DNA of 64,000 nucleotides from Serpens gallinarum. GTDB taxonomy: Bacteria > Pseudomonadota > Gammaproteobacteria > Pseudomonadales > Pseudomonadaceae. Under the pieces are notes generated by a model. The model did not search any database and was not told the DNA's origin. It saw only the letters and a program-made list of their open reading frames with translations. This document shows, piece by piece, positions 21,362-30,094 of the stretch (position 1 is its first letter; the number at the start of each line of letters is the position of its first letter). The position numbers were made by a program, and so were the translations under genes. The stretch is taken from the NCBI RefSeq assembly GCF_014836765.1, contig NZ_JACSQG010000001.1:1-64000 (forward strand). Reading direction: 5' to 3'.

Positions 21362-23115
21362 TGGTACACCTCTCCTTGCAGGCTGCGCACGTGCAGCTCG
21401 TGATACGAATTGAGGCTGGCGTACAGGGCAAAGAACTCATTGAGCACCGAGGCGAATAGGAACAGATCGCCTTCGCCCAGAAAGCCCTCCAGATCCATGC
21501 TCAGCTCGGTGCGCACGCCGCGCACCGGCAGGCCGCGGTGTAGGCGGTCGATGTGCTGATGAGCAATCTGCTTCAGCCCGCCGAGCCGCTGGCGGCTGAC
21601 ATTGGCGGCGTGTTTGTCGTAGTGGCGCGGCAGGTCGTAGGTTTCCAGAATCACCTTGAGCGCCTCGACGTTGGCCAGCGACAGGTAGTTCAGCGACAGG
21701 TTGGAAATCAGCCGCCATAAATAATCGCCGTGCAGCGGCGGGGCGTAGCTGGGTGTCACCGCGCTGATATTGCGGAAGGTGAGGAATTCCGGGGTGTCCT
21801 CGCTGGGCAGGCAGATGTCGCCGAGCTTGAGCTGGCGCGGCAGGTTCTGGTTGGTGCAGGTCAGCTCGATGGACAGCGTCTCGTGCGAATCGAGGCTGCG
21901 TTGGCCGAAGCTCAGCCAGGTTTCCAGGCCGTCGCCGAACAGCGAGGGTTGCTGGCGCACGCTGTAGTGCGGGCGCGCCAGCGGCACGTCAAAACTTGGG
22001 TCGTGCTCGAAGGATTCGAACGGTACGTATTCCTCGTAGCCCATGCCGCCCGGCTTCCAGCCCGTGACTCGCTCGACGGCAAACACTCCGCACTGCTGCG
22101 TGTCGTATTCAGCCGGCAGCAGCCGGTACTGGTCCTGCTTGCCGTCCAGGCGGATCGGCGTGGCGTCGTGGGCGAACAGGTTGGCCACCGGCGTGCAGTA
22201 CAGGCGCACGTTGTCCACCGTCGGGCGGATCCGCTGGCCGTCGGCCTTGCGAATGTCGAAGCGCAGCAGCAGGCCACGCGCACGCTTGAGCAGCGCCTGC
22301 GGCTGACGCCCGATCGCGTCGAGGCCGAGCAGGTCGACGAAGAGGAATTTCTCCTCGAAGGCGAAGTATTCCTGCAGGTGGCGATAGCCGCGAAAGGTGT
22401 TGAGCGGGTAAGGCACCAGTGCTTCGTCTTCCGCGAAACCCACCGGGTGCACCTGATCGCTCTTCAGTTGGATACCCGCGACGGGCTGGCCGTCGGCCTC
22501 CTGCAACGGCGCGCCGGCGGCATCCAGCAGCACTACTTCGATGCCACCCAAGTTGCGCAACAAGGCCAGATAGAGCATCTGGCTGATATGCCGTTCGCCC
22601 GCCAGGTGAAGCCGCAGTCGGCTGAGCCCAAGCTCGCCGAGGTGACCGTCGGCACTCATGGCCAGGCGCAGGCTGAGCAACGCGCCGTCGCCCTTGACCG
22701 CATAGTCCAGCGCCTGCAACGCCAGTGGCAACACCTCGGTGGTCTGGCAGGTGCGAAAACGGCAGGTCACCCCCTGCACCGGTCGCGCCTCTACCGGCGT
22801 ATGGCGCGGCACGGTCAATGCCGGGCCGGGACGTTTGAGCGGGTCGAATTGCAGCATGCTGAAGCCCGGCAGCGGACGCATGTAGTTCGGCCACAGCAAA
22901 TGCATCAGCGAATGGGTCAGCTCCGGCAATTCGTCATCAAGCTTCTGACGCAGCCGTCCGCTGAGAAAGGCGAACCCTTCCAGCAGCCGCTCGACATCTG
23001 GGTCGCGCCCGCTCTGCCCGAGGAATGGCGCCAACGCCGGATTGCGCTCGGCAAAACGCTTGCCGAGCTGGCGCAGGGCGCTGAGTTCGCTCTGGTAGTA
23101 GGAGTTGAAGGACAT
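21325..23115 (-). CDS. tssF: T6SS baseplate protein TssF
   Basis: A 596-residue TssF (HsiG/ImpG), the main baseplate wedge subunit. Its start MSFNSYYQSELSALRQLG and the downstream GRDPDVERLLEGFAFL are strongly conserved in the family. The length is normal. The ATG follows the PAAR stop by one base. It is upstream of, and overlaps, tssG. Confidence 0.97.
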   Translation of the reverse strand: MSFNSYYQSELSALRQLGKRFAERNPALAPFLGQSGRDPDVERLLEGFAFLSGRLRQKLDDELPELTHSLMHLLWPNYMRPLPGFSMLQFDPLKRPGPALTVPRHTPVEARPVQGVTCRFRTCQTTEVLPLALQALDYAVKGDGALLSLRLAMSADGHLGELGLSRLRLHLAGERHISQMLYLALLRNLGGIEVVLLDAAGAPLQEADGQPVAGIQLKSDQVHPVGFAEDEALVPYPLNTFRGYRHLQEYFAFEEKFLFVDLLGLDAIGRQPQALLKRARGLLLRFDIRKADGQRIRPTVDNVRLYCTPVANLFAHDATPIRLDGKQDQYRLLPAEYDTQQCGVFAVERVTGWKPGGMGYEEYVPFESFEHDPSFDVPLARPHYSVRQQPSLFGDGLETWLSFGQRSLDSHETLSIELTCTNQNLPRQLKLGDICLPSEDTPEFLTFRNISAVTPSYAPPLHGDYLWRLISNLSLNYLSLANVEALKVILETYDLPRHYDKHAANVSRQRLGGLKQIAHQHIDRLHRGLPVRGVRTELSMDLEGFLGEGDLFLFASVLNEFFALYASLNSYHELHVRSLQGEVYQWSPRMGQQPLL

Positions 23116-23116
23116 T

Positions 23117-23392
23117 TCAAGCGCCGATCAGTACGGTGCCGGCGCCTGCCGTCACCACATTGCCATGGCTGCCCATTGAGCCCTGTACGGCTGCCGGTTT
23201 GCCATTGATCAGCACCGTTGAAGCCACGGCGCTGGCCAATGTGCTGCCACAACCGGTGGGATCGCCCAGGCGCGCGGCGGGCAGGCCTTCGATCAGCACG
23301 TCGGGTGAGCCGGCGGTAATCGGGTTGTTGCCGTGGCCGGGAAGCGGGCACGCGGTGGGGTCATTGACGCGGGCGGCAGGTTTAGCAGACAT
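23117..23392 (-). CDS. PAAR-domain spike-tip protein
   Basis: A 91-residue single-domain PAAR protein: MSAKPAARVNDPTACP, then HGNNPITAGSP, LGDPTGCG, INGKPAAV, MGSHGNVV and a C-terminal TVLIGA. PAAR proteins cap the VgrG trimer as a metal-bound sharp tip. The conserved histidines and cysteines are present, and there is no toxin extension. The ATG at 23392 has AGGAG upstream. It sits between tssE and tssF, inside the core structural operon rather than beside vgrG, which is unusual relative to the HSI-II order I know. Confidence 0.92.
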   Translation of the reverse strand: MSAKPAARVNDPTACPLPGHGNNPITAGSPDVLIEGLPAARLGDPTGCGSTLASAVASTVLINGKPAAVQGSMGSHGNVVTAGAGTVLIGA

Positions 23393-23405
23393 CCGTGTTC
23401 TCCTG

Positions 23406-23810
23406 TTACTGCACCTGAACCTGTCCGCTGCCATCCAGGCTGGCGGAAAAGCTCACGTGGCGGTTGACGCCTTCCACTGCGAGCCAGCCTTCGATGGCGA
23501 AGGCCAGGCGCAGGGGATCGTGGGCGCGGGGCAATGACACCACCCGCACGCGGCTCAGGCGCGGTTCATAGGATTCGATGAAGCGTTCAATGGCCAGGCG
23601 CGCCTGCTGCAGCGAGTCGTGCAGCGACAAGCGCATATCGTTCAGGTCAGGCAATCCGTAGTCGGGCAGCGTTTGCACGCTGCCCGCGCGGGTGCTCAGC
23701 ATCTGGCTTAGATGGGCGGCCACCGAGGCCATGGCAGCCACTTCCAGACTGTGCCCGGCGCGCTGCACGGTGGTGCCGCCCAGGCGTTCGAACAGGCTGC
23801 CATAGCTCAC
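23406..23810 (-). CDS. tssE: T6SS baseplate protein TssE (gp25-like)
   Basis: A 134-residue gpW/gp25-family protein. It begins MSYGSLFERLGG and carries the family patterns LPDYGLPDL and ESYEPRLSRVRV. TssE nucleates sheath assembly at the baseplate. It starts six bases after the tssC stop and ends 13 bases before the PAAR ATG. Confidence 0.95.
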   Translation of the reverse strand: MSYGSLFERLGGTTVQRAGHSLEVAAMASVAAHLSQMLSTRAGSVQTLPDYGLPDLNDMRLSLHDSLQQARLAIERFIESYEPRLSRVRVVSLPRAHDPLRLAFAIEGWLAVEGVNRHVSFSASLDGSGQVQVQ

Positions 23811-23816
23811 TGCGGG

Positions 23817-25295
23817 TTATTCCTTATCCAGCTTGCCGACCAGCGACAAGGTGAAATCGGCGCCCATGTACTTGAAGTGCGGTCGCACGTTGAGGGTGAC
23901 GCGGAACCAGCCCGGCTCGCCCGCTACCTCATTAACGATCACCTGGGCGGCGCGCAGCGGACGGCGGCTGCGCACTTCGGGATTGGGATTTTCCTGGTCG
24001 GCCACGTACTGGCGAATCCACTTGTTGAGCTCCAGCTCCAGGTCGGTGCGTTCCTTCCAGGCGCCGATCTGCTCGCGCTGCAGCACCTTCAGGTAGTGGG
24101 CCAGGCGGTTGACGATGAACATGTAGGGCAACTGGGTGCCGAGCCGGTAGTTCAGTTCGGCATTCTTGCCTTCTTCGCTGTTGCCGAAGAATTTGGGCTT
24201 TTGCGCCGAGTTGGCGGAGAAGAACGCGGCGTTGTCGCTGCCCTTGCGCATGGTCAGGGCGATAAAGCCTTCCTCGGCCAGCTCGTACTCGCGACGGTCG
24301 GAAACCAATACCTCGGTCGGAATCTTGGTCTCGATCTCGCCCATGCTCTCGAAGTGGTGCAGCGGCAGGTCGTCCACCGCGCCGCCGCTCTGCGGGCCGA
24401 TGATGTTCGGGCACCAGCGGTACTTGGCGAAGCTGTCGGTCAGGCGGCTGGCGAAGGTATATGCGGTGTTGCCCCACAGGTAATGCTCGTGGCTGCCGGC
24501 CACGGTTTCCTTGTAGACGAAGGTTTTCACCGGGTTGTCTTCAGGGTCATAGGGCGTGCGCAGCAGGAAGCGCGGCACGGTGAGGCCAACGTAGCGGGCG
24601 TCTTCCTGCTCGCGAAAGCCTTGCCACTTGGCGTATTGCGGGCCCTCGAAATGGTCCTTGAGGTCCTTCACGTCCGGCAGGCCGGTGAAGCTCTCCAGGC
24701 CGAAGAACTTGGGGCCGGCCGCGGCTATAAAGGGTGCGTGGGCCATGCTGGCGACGCTGGCCACATGCTGCAGGGTCTTGATGTCCGGGGAACTGGGGTC
24801 GAAGAAGTAGTTGGCGATCAGGGCGCCCACCGGCTGGCCGCCGAACTGGCCGTACTCGGCGGTATAAACGTGCTTGTACAGACCGGACTGGACGACTTCC
24901 GGACTGTCCTCGAAGTCCTCGAGCAGGTCCTGCTTGGAGGCGTTGAGCACTTCCAGCTTGATGTTCTCGCGAAAGTTGGTGCGATCCACCAGCAGCTTGA
25001 GACCGCGCCAGGCGGATTCCAGCGACTGGAAGCTCGGATGATGGAGGATCTCATCCATCTGCCGGCTGAGCGTGGCGTCGATCTCGGCGATCATGCGATC
25101 GACCAGGGCCTTTTTTACCGGCTCGTGCTGGTTATGCGGCTTGAGCAGCTCCTCGATAAAGGCCGAGACGCCGCGCTTGGCGATGTCATAGGTGTCGTCA
25201 TCGGGGGTCAGGCGGGTTTCGGCAATGATGCGGTCGAGGATGCCGACGTCGGCGAGGCTGTTGCCCGGTTCGGCAAGCGATGCGGAAGTGGTCAT
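23817..25295 (-). CDS. tssC: T6SS contractile sheath large subunit TssC
   Basis: A 492-residue VipB/HsiC protein. With TssB it builds the contractile sheath. Recognisable family stretches are ESAWRGLKLLVDRT, RFLLRTPYDPE and the C-terminal RPHFKYMGADFTLSLVGKLD. AAGGA lies nine bases before the ATG. It follows tssB by 23 bases. Confidence 0.98.
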   Translation of the reverse strand: MTTSASLAEPGNSLADVGILDRIIAETRLTPDDDTYDIAKRGVSAFIEELLKPHNQHEPVKKALVDRMIAEIDATLSRQMDEILHHPSFQSLESAWRGLKLLVDRTNFRENIKLEVLNASKQDLLEDFEDSPEVVQSGLYKHVYTAEYGQFGGQPVGALIANYFFDPSSPDIKTLQHVASVASMAHAPFIAAAGPKFFGLESFTGLPDVKDLKDHFEGPQYAKWQGFREQEDARYVGLTVPRFLLRTPYDPEDNPVKTFVYKETVAGSHEHYLWGNTAYTFASRLTDSFAKYRWCPNIIGPQSGGAVDDLPLHHFESMGEIETKIPTEVLVSDRREYELAEEGFIALTMRKGSDNAAFFSANSAQKPKFFGNSEEGKNAELNYRLGTQLPYMFIVNRLAHYLKVLQREQIGAWKERTDLELELNKWIRQYVADQENPNPEVRSRRPLRAAQVIVNEVAGEPGWFRVTLNVRPHFKYMGADFTLSLVGKLDKE

Positions 25296-25318
25296 GGGTT
25301 CAAGTCCTTGTGAAATGT

Positions 25319-25822
25319 TCAGGCATCCAGCGGTTGTTGGGCGGCAAGACCGAGTTCACCCAGCACGCGTTCGCGGGCATCGTCGTCGGCCAGCACGCTT
25401 TCAATCGCCTTGCGAAAGGCCGGGGTATTGCCCAGCGGGCCTTTCAGGGCCACCAGCGCGTCACGCAGGTCCATGAGCTTTTTCAGTTCGGGAACCTGCT
25501 CGACCAGGCTGGCCGGGTTGAAATCCTTCATTGAGTTGAGGCGCAATTCCACGGCCAGGTCGTCGCTGGCGTCGTCCTGGAGGCGGTTCGCCACGGTGAA
25601 CGACAGGCTCAACTCCTGCTTGGCGAGCACCTCGTCGAAGCTGCCCTTGTCGATAGCGATCGGCTTGCGGTCCTCGATCTTGCGGTCGTCGGCGCGCTGG
25701 GTGAAGTCGCCGAGCACCAGCAATTTGAGCGGCAGTTCCAGCTCTTCCTGGGCATTGCCGGTGGCGGGCTTGAAGGTGACGTTGATGCGTTCCTTGGGTG
25801 CGACCGAGCCTTCTTTGGCCAT
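25319..25822 (-). CDS. tssB: T6SS contractile sheath small subunit TssB
   Basis: A 167-residue VipA/HsiB protein. It shows the family signatures KERINVTFKPATG, LPLKLLVLGDFT and the LMDLRDAL motif. It forms the sheath with TssC and is pulled out by ClpV. An AAGGAGA site precedes the ATG by six to seven bases. Confidence 0.98.
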   Translation of the reverse strand: MAKEGSVAPKERINVTFKPATGNAQEELELPLKLLVLGDFTQRADDRKIEDRKPIAIDKGSFDEVLAKQELSLSFTVANRLQDDASDDLAVELRLNSMKDFNPASLVEQVPELKKLMDLRDALVALKGPLGNTPAFRKAIESVLADDDARERVLGELGLAAQQPLDA

Positions 25823-25839
25823 GGTTCTCTCCTTTGTGG

Positions 25840-27402
25840 TTATTCCAGTGCCGCGCCGAGATCAAGGTGGCACAGCCTGCGGTAAATCTCGTCCTTGCGT
25901 TCCCGCACACCGGCGTGCTGCTGCAATCGCTCGTAGCACGCGTACAGCAGGTGCAGGATGTCCAGGGCGAGATTGGGTTCCCAGGCGTCCAAGCCGCTGG
26001 CTTGTAGCTTCTGGTCAAGTGTTTCGAGCTGGACCTTGGCCAGTTCGTACTGCTTGGCCTGGTGGCACAGGCGGGCCAGGGCAAGCTGCCAAAAGAACGT
26101 CTCCCGACCGCCGCGCGCGCTGGCCAAGCCTTGGCTGAGCTGTCGCACGGCGGGCTTGAGCCCCTCCTTGCGCAGCAGGGGCAGAACCTCCTGCAGGGCG
26201 GTTTCCCACGGGGCTGCGCCGTCAGCAGGCGGAGGCGAGGAAGCCGGTGCAGCCTGCGGCGCCTGTACATGGGGCATGACACGCGCGCTGATCCAGGCGC
26301 GGGTGGCCTCCGAGGCGAAGGGCGTGCCGTCGTGAAAACGCAGTTCGTCGAGGCCCGGTATACGCTGCAGAAACAGCGCCAGCTGAATCTCCACTTCCTG
26401 CAGGGCGGGCGTGGCATCCAGGGCGTGCAAGCATTCCCAGACGCGGTGTTGGCCATCTAGCCAGAACGGCGCGCGGGCGAGACTCGCCTCCAGCTCGACC
26501 AGCAACTCGGTGTGCCGGCCTTGCTGAAAGCGTTCTTGAAACTGGACCAGCTTGTCGACCGGCAAGCCGCGCAAGGCGGTGATCTGCTCGGCGTTGTGCT
26601 CCGGCACGCTGTCAATCGGCAGCCACAACAGGGTGCGCGACAGGCGTAGGGCGCGTACGTCGCCGGCTTGGCGAGCGAGCCACCAGGCGCACAGGGGGCG
26701 TGCCTGGTCTTGCAGCTGGCGCAGGCACTTGTGGGCGTCCTTGTCGTTGTGCACCACTCCGGGCGCGGCTGGAGCAGACGGCGTTATCGACTGCGCCGTG
26801 GCGACTGTCGGTGTTTCTGCGGGCGCCACTGCGGGGCTTTGTCGCGTGGTATTCAGCAGATCCGTCAGGCGCCGGGACAGCGGCAGCAACAGCGGCGCGT
26901 CGTCGGCCAGGTGTTGGCTCAGGCAGGCATCCAGATCGCGCAGGTGTTCGGCCAGAGACTGGAGCAATGCTGGTTGCTCGCCTGGGGGCAGCTCTTCGTT
27001 CAACGCCTGCTCAAGGCGCGGTACCAACCAGTTAAGCGCAGCCGCCCGGGTGCGCGGTTTGCGGGGGTGCAGATCGTCCCAATGGTGCACGCACAGGTGC
27101 CGCAGTATGCCGAGGCCAGCATGCAGGCCAGGCAAGGCTTCCTGCTGTAACAGGCCCCAGGTCAACCAGGCCGCTACGCGCAGATCCTTGGATTGCGAGG
27201 CGAGCAGCGCTGCGCAGGCGTCGAGCATATGCGGCCAATCGACAGCGCCATCGGCATGAATGGACGAGGCGTTTTGTAGTTGCCGCTCTAGATATTCATA
27301 TTCGGAGGAATAGCGCGCATCGTCGCCCGCGAAGTTGTCGGGGCGAATGGGGAGATTGGCCAGTTGTACATAATGTGAATGGAGCGCGCTTGAATAGGTC
27401 AT
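25840..27402 (-). CDS. tssA: T6SS assembly protein TssA
   Basis: A 520-residue TssA with the ImpA N-terminal domain (about 10-130, containing LRVAAWLTWGLLQ and HWDDLHPRKP). The linker is proline- and alanine-rich, and the C-terminal half is helical. TssA coordinates tube and sheath polymerisation. This long form corresponds to HsiA2. It is the first gene of the T6SS operon. No competing start codon is better. Confidence 0.94.
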   Translation of the reverse strand: MTYSSALHSHYVQLANLPIRPDNFAGDDARYSSEYEYLERQLQNASSIHADGAVDWPHMLDACAALLASQSKDLRVAAWLTWGLLQQEALPGLHAGLGILRHLCVHHWDDLHPRKPRTRAAALNWLVPRLEQALNEELPPGEQPALLQSLAEHLRDLDACLSQHLADDAPLLLPLSRRLTDLLNTTRQSPAVAPAETPTVATAQSITPSAPAAPGVVHNDKDAHKCLRQLQDQARPLCAWWLARQAGDVRALRLSRTLLWLPIDSVPEHNAEQITALRGLPVDKLVQFQERFQQGRHTELLVELEASLARAPFWLDGQHRVWECLHALDATPALQEVEIQLALFLQRIPGLDELRFHDGTPFASEATRAWISARVMPHVQAPQAAPASSPPPADGAAPWETALQEVLPLLRKEGLKPAVRQLSQGLASARGGRETFFWQLALARLCHQAKQYELAKVQLETLDQKLQASGLDAWEPNLALDILHLLYACYERLQQHAGVRERKDEIYRRLCHLDLGAALE

Positions 27403-27711
27403 TCCATGACTCGCCGCAGGCGCAATTAGCGCCGGGGGTATTTTTTATAATTAATTAAGTGCGCAACAAGTTGCGCTATTTAGGCGCAAGCATTACGCAC
27501 TGCAGGAAGGGCGGCATCCTAGAGCGGCTGGTCAGATAGAACAAGTTCAATGGCGTGAACTGTTAGGGGTTTTAGCCATTTAATAAAAATTAGATTTGGG
27601 GCAAAAAAGACAAAGCTTTAATCACGTCTCAAATAATTAGAGCGATCATTCTAATTATGAGCTGATTACAGCAGGTTGGCGCCGATATATATCTGTTATA
27701 TATGTCGTGGT
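27403..27711. other. AT-rich intergenic region upstream of tssA
   Basis: About 309 bases with no gene. It is markedly more AT-rich than its surroundings. It contains TTTTTTATAATTAATTAA around 27441-27458 and a perfect palindrome at 27461-27476. It must hold the main promoter of the T6SS operon (minus strand). I looked for the -24/-12 sigma-54 pattern (TGGC, eleven bases, TTGC) on the minus strand and saw no good match. A sigma-70-type promoter in the AT-rich block is possible, but I cannot fix the hexamers. Confidence 0.7.
27461..27476. promoter_or_regulatory. Perfect palindrome, candidate operator for the T6SS operon
   Basis: GCGCAAC, two A residues, then GTTGCGC: seven-base arms in perfect inverted repeat, 59 bases upstream of the tssA start. 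Related GCGCAA or CGCAAT words recur at 27421 and 27483. This looks like a dimeric-regulator site. The regulator is not identified. Confidence 0.4.
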
Positions 27712-28614
27712 TTATATGTCTAGGGAACTTTCCCATAACGTTAACGTCAAGCGGTGTTTTCCACCCGGCGCCAACTCAATTCTATCTTCCAGCACATTAG
27801 CCGTTTCGATGCACAGCATGCCTTGCCAGGCATCGGCGGCGAATTGCGATAAAAGTCGGCTTTTCTCGGTCCACGGATTCCACACCACAGCGGAGTGCGA
27901 GCCGCTGCTCTGCAGGTGGATGCGGCGATGCCAGTGCGGGTCGCGGATGTTCACCTGGCTGGGTACGTCGAGGTAGATGCGGTCGGTTTCGCCGGTAAAG
28001 TGCAGGGGGCCTTGTTGCAAGCGACTTTCCCAATTTTGCAGGGTGTCGATGTAGCGGCAGCCGTGCAGGCCTTCGACTTGCACGTCGTGGATGTTGCTGA
28101 CGGCGAAGTAGGCGTGCAGGGCCTGGCTGAGAAACACCGGCTGCGGGCCATGGTTGTGGCTGGTCAACTCCAGGTGCAGGCGCTGGTCGAGGCGGATGCG
28201 CAGGCTCAGTTCGACCGCGTGGGGCCAGTCCGCTAATGGTTGGTCGCGGCTGTCGAAGCAGAATTCGGCAATGACCGCGCCGTCCTGTTCGCTGATGTCC
28301 TGCAACCGCCAGTCGAGCGTACGCACCAAGCCGTGGGCGGGTGCCGGCACGGTGCCCTGGTGCATCGCCTGTACCTCGGCAGGATTGCGTTCCAGCGCAC
28401 CGAACCAGGGCCAGCACACGGGTACCCCGCCGCGCAGGCCTTGGCCCTTGTGATATTCGGCCTGGTCGCTGAGCCAGATCAGCGGCGGGTTATCGTCTCG
28501 CTGGTAGGCGAGAACTTGCGCGCCCTGTTCGGCGATCAGCAACTGGGCGCCCTGATGGGTGATTTGCCAGCAGGGGAGGTCGCCGATCTGCTGCAGTTCG
28601 ATGCTGGTGGTCAC
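27712..28614 (-). CDS. D-hexose-6-phosphate mutarotase (YeaD family)
   Basis: A 300-residue aldose-1-epimerase-superfamily protein. It interconverts alpha and beta anomers of glucose-6-phosphate and related sugar phosphates. Diagnostic stretches are LRGGVPVCWPWFG, PAHGLVR (catalytic histidine region), LHAYFAVSN and NPWTEKSRL with its substrate-binding residues. It lies downstream of the TRAP permease genes but is separated from them by a stem-loop terminator, so it probably has its own promoter. Confidence 0.92.
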   Translation of the reverse strand: MTTSIELQQIGDLPCWQITHQGAQLLIAEQGAQVLAYQRDDNPPLIWLSDQAEYHKGQGLRGGVPVCWPWFGALERNPAEVQAMHQGTVPAPAHGLVRTLDWRLQDISEQDGAVIAEFCFDSRDQPLADWPHAVELSLRIRLDQRLHLELTSHNHGPQPVFLSQALHAYFAVSNIHDVQVEGLHGCRYIDTLQNWESRLQQGPLHFTGETDRIYLDVPSQVNIRDPHWHRRIHLQSSGSHSAVVWNPWTEKSRLLSQFAADAWQGMLCIETANVLEDRIELAPGGKHRLTLTLWESSLDI

Positions 28615-28670
28615 GGTCGTCTCCTTGGTTCGTTATAGGGCTGTGCAGTAATCCTAAGCCTGCGCAAAGC

Positions 28671-28695
28671 AAAACGCCCGTCAAGGACGGGCGTT
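28671..28695 (-). terminator. Terminator after the TRAP transporter genes
   Basis: AACGCCCGTC (28673-28682) pairs perfectly with GACGGGCGTT (28686-28695) around a three-base loop. On the minus strand the stem is followed by TTTTGCTTTG. It sits 23 bases downstream of the large permease stop. Confidence 0.85.
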
Positions 28696-28717
28696 ATGTT
28701 GAAGCGAATGCTCCGGG

Positions 28718-30094
28718 TCACGGGCCGTACACGGTGTCCGGCAGCCAGGTGACGATTTGCGGCCAGCAGTAACAGATCACCAGCATCGACAACTGAATGG
28801 CGATGAAGGGCAGCACGCCTTTGTACATGGTCATGGTCGGCACCGAGGCGGGGGTCACGCTGCGCAGGTAGAACAGCGAGAAGCCGAACGGCGGCGTGAG
28901 GAACGAGGTCTGCAAGTTGATGGCGATCATCACGCCCAGCCAGACCGGATCCAGCCCCATGGCCAGCAGGATCGGCCCGATGATGGGCACCACCACGAAG
29001 CAGATCTCGATGTAATCGAGGATGAAGCCGAGGATGAAGATCACCAGCATGACCATAAAGAAGGCGCCCATCACACCGCCCGGCAGGCTGTGCAGCACGT
29101 CCTCGATCACCGCTTCACCGCCGAAGCCGCGGAACACCAGGGAGAACAGTGAGGCGCCGATCAGGATCAGGAACACCATGGCGGAAATCGAGGTGGTGCT
29201 TTGTGAGACGTCACGCAGCTGGGCGAAGTTGAGCTTGCCTTTGCTCAGCGCCAGTACGGTGGCGCCCACGGCGCCGATGGCCGCCGCCTCGGTCGGGGTG
29301 GCAAAGCCGAGCAGGATCGAGCCGAGCACCAGGAAAATCAGCAACAAAGGCGGCAGCAGCGCGCCGAGGAGTTTGCCCCAGTGCACCTCGCCCAGTTCTT
29401 CCTTGGGCAGCGCGGGCAGCTTCGCCGGCTTGAGAAGGGCCATCACCACCAAGTAAAGGATGTACAGGCCGATCAGCAGCAGGCCGGGAATCAGCGCGCC
29501 CATGAACAGGTCGCCGACCGAAACGGTCTTCGGCGAGAAGATGCCCATCTTCAACTGTGCTTGCTGATAGGCGCTGGACATCACGTCACCCAGCAAAACC
29601 AGCACGATGGACGGCGGGATGATCTGCCCGAGGGTACCGGTGGCGGCCAGGGTGCCGGTGGAAATGGCTGGGTCGTAGCCGCGGCGCAGCATGGTTGGCA
29701 ACGCCAGCAAGCCCAGGGTTACCACGGTGGCGCCGACGATGCCGGTAGACGCGGCGAGCAGCGCGCCGACCAGGCACACGGAGATCGCCAGGCCGCCGGG
29801 TTTGGCGCCGAACAGCCGGGTCATGGACTCCAGCAGGTCATCGGCGATGCGTGATTTCTCCAGCATCACGCCCATGAATACAAACAGCGGCACGGCCAGC
29901 ATGGTCTGGTTGTTCATGATGCCGTAGATGCGGTTGGGCAGCGCGGACAGGTAGCTGCCATCGAAGGTGCCGGTCAGGATGCCGATCCCGGCGAACAGCA
30001 GGGAGACTCCACCCAGCACGAAGGCCACCGGGTAGCCCGACATCAGGAAAATACAGATCCCGGCGAACAACAGGAGCGACATTGCTTCAGCCAC
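28718..30094 (-). CDS. TRAP transporter large permease (DctM family)
   Basis: A 458-residue polytopic inner-membrane protein with the DctM signatures: FVFMGVMLEKSRIADDLLESM near residue 75 (shortened), TGTLAATGTLGQIIPPSI and the C-terminal NLQTSFLTPPFGFSLFYLR (both within 20 residues). TRAP transporters import carboxylates and related organic anions using a sodium gradient. The GTG start has GAGGT six bases upstream and lies eight bases inside the small-subunit gene. This longer type resembles the mannitol/chloroaromatic annotation group, but the substrate cannot be told. Confidence 0.93.
   Translation of the reverse strand: MAEAMSLLLFAGICIFLMSGYPVAFVLGGVSLLFAGIGILTGTFDGSYLSALPNRIYGIMNNQTMLAVPLFVFMGVMLEKSRIADDLLESMTRLFGAKPGGLAISVCLVGALLAASTGIVGATVVTLGLLALPTMLRRGYDPAISTGTLAATGTLGQIIPPSIVLVLLGDVMSSAYQQAQLKMGIFSPKTVSVGDLFMGALIPGLLLIGLYILYLVVMALLKPAKLPALPKEELGEVHWGKLLGALLPPLLLIFLVLGSILLGFATPTEAAAIGAVGATVLALSKGKLNFAQLRDVSQSTTSISAMVFLILIGASLFSLVFRGFGGEAVIEDVLHSLPGGVMGAFFMVMLVIFILGFILDYIEICFVVVPIIGPILLAMGLDPVWLGVMIAINLQTSFLTPPFGFSLFYLRSVTPASVPTMTMYKGVLPFIAIQLSMLVICYCWPQIVTWLPDTVYGP

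Noticed and set aside
27403-27711. Possible sigma-54 promoter before tssA
   Set aside because: No TGGC/TTGC pair with correct spacing on the minus strand was found on reading; only AT-rich sequence and a palindrome are visible.
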